Shown one piece after another: positions 13,780 to 16,153 of a stretch of DNA of 16,153 bases (position 1 is the first letter of the stretch; each line of letters begins with the position of its first letter). Source of the DNA: Pseudomonadota bacterium (GTDB taxonomy: Bacteria; Pseudomonadota; Gammaproteobacteria; Burkholderiales; Eutrophovitaceae); NCBI GenBank assembly GCA_002704665.1, contig PAHB01000006.1, forward strand, positions 1 to 16,153, in the 5' to 3' direction. Below the pieces are notes generated by a model that worked only from the letters and a program-made list of their open reading frames with translations, was not told where the DNA came from and made no database searches. The translations under genes were made by a program, and so were the position numbers.

Positions 13780-15048
13780 ATGAGTTTTGCGAAATCAGCA
13801 GTTAAATGGGTGGATGAAAGATTTCCTCTCTCCTCTTTTTTAAAAAATCACTTAACGGAGTACTATGCTCCCAAAAATTTCAATTTTTGGTATTTTTTTG
13901 GTTCGTTGGCGTTGCTTGTACTTGTTATTCAGATAGTAACAGGAATTTTTTTGACAATGCATTACAAGCCTGATGCTGCCCAGGCTTTCGCTTCAGTTGA
14001 GTACATTATGAGGGATGTTCCCCTTGGATGGCTCATTAGATATATTCATTCAACTGGAGCTTCAATGTTTTTCATAGTAATTTACTTGCATATGTTCCGG
14101 GCACTCATTTACGGATCATATAGAAAGCCGCGAGAGCTACTTTGGTTATTCGGAATGCTAATTTACCTCTGTCTTATGGCGGAAGCATTTTTCGGATATT
14201 TGCTGCCATGGGGACAAATGTCTTACTGGGGGGCTCAGGTTATCATAAACCTTTTTGCTGCTGTTCCATTTATAGGCCCAGATTTGGCGGTTTGGATTCG
14301 GGGTGACTATGTCGTATCCGACGCGACATTAAATAGGTTTTTCGCTTTCCATGTGATTGCTATTCCTTTGGTTTTATTAGGGTTGATAGCATGTCATCTT
14401 GTAGCCCTTCACGAAGTTGGTTCAAATAATCCGGATGGTATCGATATAAAAAAACATAAAGACAAAAATGGTAAGCCGCTAGATGGGATTGCATTTCACC
14501 CCTATTACACAGTCAAGGATTTAGTGGGAGTTGTAGTTTTTCTTATGGTGTTTACGCTAATAGTTTTTTTCGCGCCAGAGATGGGAGGATACTTTTTGGA
14601 GCATAATAATTTTGTTCCGGCTGATCCGTTGAGAACGCCGGATCACATAGCCCCAGTCTGGTATTTCACTCCCTTCTACTCGATTCTGCGTGCTATCCCT
14701 CCAATGTTTGGTTCGCAATTTCCCGGGGTTGTGGCAATGGGTCTAGCGGTGTTTGTACTTTTTCTCATGCCGTGGCTTGATCGGGGAGCTGTTAGATCTA
14801 TTAGATACCGAGGATCCCTCTACAAAGGTTGGTTGAGTGTTTTCGTTTTATCGTTCTTAACTTTGGGGTATTTGGGCGTCAAGCCAACCAGCGTCTGGGG
14901 ACAATTTGGAGCTTGGTTGGGAGGAGCCGATAGGGCAGTGGTGGTAGCACAAATCTGTACTGCGGTTTATTTCTTATTTTTTTTCTTGATGCCTTGGTAT
15001 ACAAAAATGGATAAAACCAAACCTGAGCCAGAGAGGGTTACCTTGTGA
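13780..15048 (+). CDS. petB: Cytochrome b subunit of cytochrome bc1 complex
   Basis: The 422-residue membrane protein carries two b hemes and both quinone sites. From ATG 13780 the heme ligands are His90 and His104 (RYIHSTGAS, YLHMF) and His191 and His206 (FAFHVIAIP, ACHLVALHEVGSNNPDG). The Qo-site motif is PVWY (292-295), the variant I associate with beta/gamma-proteobacterial complexes rather than the PEWY of mitochondria and alphaproteobacteria. Eight or so hydrophobic helices are visible, and the protein is full length, not split into b6 and subunit IV. I prefer ATG 13780, four bases after petA with AAGG upstream, over TTG 13753, because family members begin near this point. Confidence 0.96.
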   Translation: MSFAKSAVKWVDERFPLSSFLKNHLTEYYAPKNFNFWYFFGSLALLVLVIQIVTGIFLTMHYKPDAAQAFASVEYIMRDVPLGWLIRYIHSTGASMFFIVIYLHMFRALIYGSYRKPRELLWLFGMLIYLCLMAEAFFGYLLPWGQMSYWGAQVIINLFAAVPFIGPDLAVWIRGDYVVSDATLNRFFAFHVIAIPLVLLGLIACHLVALHEVGSNNPDGIDIKKHKDKNGKPLDGIAFHPYYTVKDLVGVVVFLMVFTLIVFFAPEMGGYFLEHNNFVPADPLRTPDHIAPVWYFTPFYSILRAIPPMFGSQFPGVVAMGLAVFVLFLMPWLDRGAVRSIRYRGSLYKGWLSVFVLSFLTLGYLGVKPTSVWGQFGAWLGGADRAVVVAQICTAVYFLFFFLMPWYTKMDKTKPEPERVTL

Positions 15049-15758
15049 GGAGTAACTTTTTTTTTCTCATGTTTGTGATAAATTATTCATTTGCGGCCGG
15101 TGGAGGGGCAGGGTTAGATGATGCTAAGCTGGATCCTTCAGATGGGTTGTCGATTCAAAGGGGAGCTAAAACTTTTGTGAATTATTGTCTTGGTTGTCAT
15201 GAGGCATCTTATATGCGTTTTAATCGACTTGGGGATCTTGGATTATCCAACGGTCAAATTAAGGAGTTCCTGATTTTTGGGGAGAAAAAGGTCGGTGATA
15301 CGATGGTAAATGCTATGGACAGAGAGGACGCTGAACTCTGGTTTGGGATAGTGCCCCCCGATTTATCGGTAATCGCGCGGTCAAGAGGTCCTGATTGGCT
15401 TTACACCTATCTTCGCTCATTTTATCAGGACGATAAATCAACTACAGGTTGGAATAATACGTTGTTTCCCAACGTAGGAATGCCGCACATCCTTTGGGAG
15501 CTTCAAGGTATAAGGGAATTGGAGGCAGGTGAAGCGAGTCGCTTGGGGCAAAAAACCGTTACAAAAATGGAGGGAGCTCTAAACCAGACTGAATACGATT
15601 CATTTGTGCGGGATTTAGTGAACTATTTAGTATTTATTGGTGAGCCGGCCAGAACTCTCAGAGTGCAGATAGGTATTGTCATCCTGTTTGTGTTAAGTAT
15701 TTTTCTTGTTCTTACTTGGGTACTAAAAAAAGAATATTGGAAAGATGTTAACCAATAA
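15045..15758 (+). CDS. petC: Cytochrome c1 subunit of cytochrome bc1 complex
   Basis: Cytochrome c1 receives electrons from the Rieske protein and delivers them to soluble or membrane cytochrome c. The 237-residue product has a short signal peptide (about 1-17, FAAGGG), one heme motif CLGCH (48-52), the distal Met146 in NVGMPHILWELQG, and a C-terminal membrane anchor (about 206-227). PPDLSVIARSRG (104-115) is a conserved c1 segment. The GTG start overlaps the petB stop (GTGA), so translation is coupled. Confidence 0.96.
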   Translation: MRSNFFFLMFVINYSFAAGGGAGLDDAKLDPSDGLSIQRGAKTFVNYCLGCHEASYMRFNRLGDLGLSNGQIKEFLIFGEKKVGDTMVNAMDREDAELWFGIVPPDLSVIARSRGPDWLYTYLRSFYQDDKSTTGWNNTLFPNVGMPHILWELQGIRELEAGEASRLGQKTVTKMEGALNQTEYDSFVRDLVNYLVFIGEPARTLRVQIGIVILFVLSIFLVLTWVLKKEYWKDVNQ

Positions 15759-15777
15759 TTAGTGAGGAAATGAGCTC

Positions 15778-16153
15778 ATGATGACTCTTTATTCAGGTAC
15801 AACATGCCCTTTTAGTCAGCGATGTAGAATAGTTCTTTTCGAAAAAGGTATGGACTTTGAGGTGGTCGACGTCGATTTGGACAATAAGCCAGAAGACTTG
15901 GTTATTATGAATCCATATAATCGAACACCGGTCTTAGTTGAGAGGGACCTTGCTCTTTTTGAGTCCAATATTATCAACGAATACATTGACGATCGATTTC
16001 CTCATCCTCAGTTGATGCCGGCGGATCCGGTAATGCGTGCTAGGGCGCGACTGTTCCTCTTTAGATTTGAAAACGAACTTTTTTACCACGTTGATGCCCT
16101 TGAACAGGGTACAACCAAACAGGCTGATAAGGCTCGTTCGTTTATCAAAGAAA
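15778..16153 (+). CDS. sspA: Stringent starvation protein A (GST-like), 5' part
   Basis: SspA is a glutathione S-transferase-fold protein that binds RNA polymerase and alters transcription under starvation and stress. The first 125 codons are present and the gene runs off the window. The N-terminal thioredoxin-like domain reads LYSGTTCPFSQRCRIVLFEK, then VDVDLDNKPEDL, NPYNRTPVLVERD and LFESNIINEYIDDRFPHPQL, and the helical domain starts at MPADPVMRARARLFLF, all close to betaproteobacterial SspA. The start ATG 15778 is followed by a second ATG, and GAGG stands upstream at 15764-15767. It follows petC by 19 bases, and petABC-sspA is a common arrangement in beta/gamma-proteobacteria. Confidence 0.93.
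   Translation, partial: MMTLYSGTTCPFSQRCRIVLFEKGMDFEVVDVDLDNKPEDLVIMNPYNRTPVLVERDLALFESNIINEYIDDRFPHPQLMPADPVMRARARLFLFRFENELFYHVDALEQGTTKQADKARSFIKE

Noticed and set aside
14656..14667. PVWY instead of PEWY in the cytochrome b Qo site
   Set aside because: As far as I know this is the usual variant in beta/gamma-proteobacterial bc1 complexes, so not a novelty.

Overview
The window is a gene-dense, AT-rich stretch (roughly 40% GC by eye) of a bacterial chromosome, most likely from a betaproteobacterium and probably from or near Burkholderiales. The reasons are the gene order (cutA, DsbD-type gene, tlpA, aroQ, accB, accC, prmA, DUF3426 zinc-ribbon protein; petA-petB-petC-sspA; moaC divergent from an M48 protease) and the protein signatures (PVWY in cytochrome b, an SspA start that reads like beta/gamma homologues). 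Short intergenic gaps, many GTG/TTG starts and many A/T homopolymer runs suggest a compact genome. Aerobic respiration is implied by Coq7 (O2-dependent ubiquinone synthesis) and the cytochrome bc1 complex. SoxXYZA indicates periplasmic thiosulfate/sulfur oxidation.

Layout. Positions 1-6550 (+): the 3' end of an atypical SDR, cutA, a stand-alone DsbD-alpha domain gene, a tlpA-like thioredoxin gene, aroQ, accB, accC, prmA, a zinc-ribbon/DUF3426 membrane protein gene and a degenerate type IV pilin-like gene, mostly coupled or closely spaced. Positions 6590-9106 (-): moaC-soxX-soxY-soxZ-soxA, tightly overlapping and read toward the first block. Positions 9192-11587 (+): a BepA-like M48 protease gene, tusA and coq7. 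Positions 11755-12603 (+): an isolated beta-hydroxyacid dehydrogenase gene. Positions 12604-13163: 560 bases with no recognised gene, holding a compact GC-rich island with an unrecognised minus-strand reading frame, and an AT-rich leader before petA with a perfect inverted repeat. Positions 13164-16153 (+): petA, petB, petC and the 5' part of sspA.

How the genes may work together. SoxXA and SoxYZ would feed electrons from reduced sulfur to c-type cytochromes. SoxB and SoxCD are not in the window. The bc1 complex and Coq7 belong to the ubiquinone respiratory chain. The periplasmic redox pair (DsbD-alpha plus TlpA-like) has lost the membrane part of DsbD at this locus, so its electron supply must come from elsewhere. 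The accBC/aroQ/prmA genes are housekeeping.

Most interesting points: the reduction of dsbD to its first domain, the sox cassette joined by a stop/start overlap to moaC and lacking soxB, the altered C-terminal tail of SoxY (GGCGEDA instead of GGCGG), the GC-rich orphan island at about 12701-12915, and the pilin-like protein without the processing glycine. I found no CRISPR array, insertion sequence, tRNA or rRNA.
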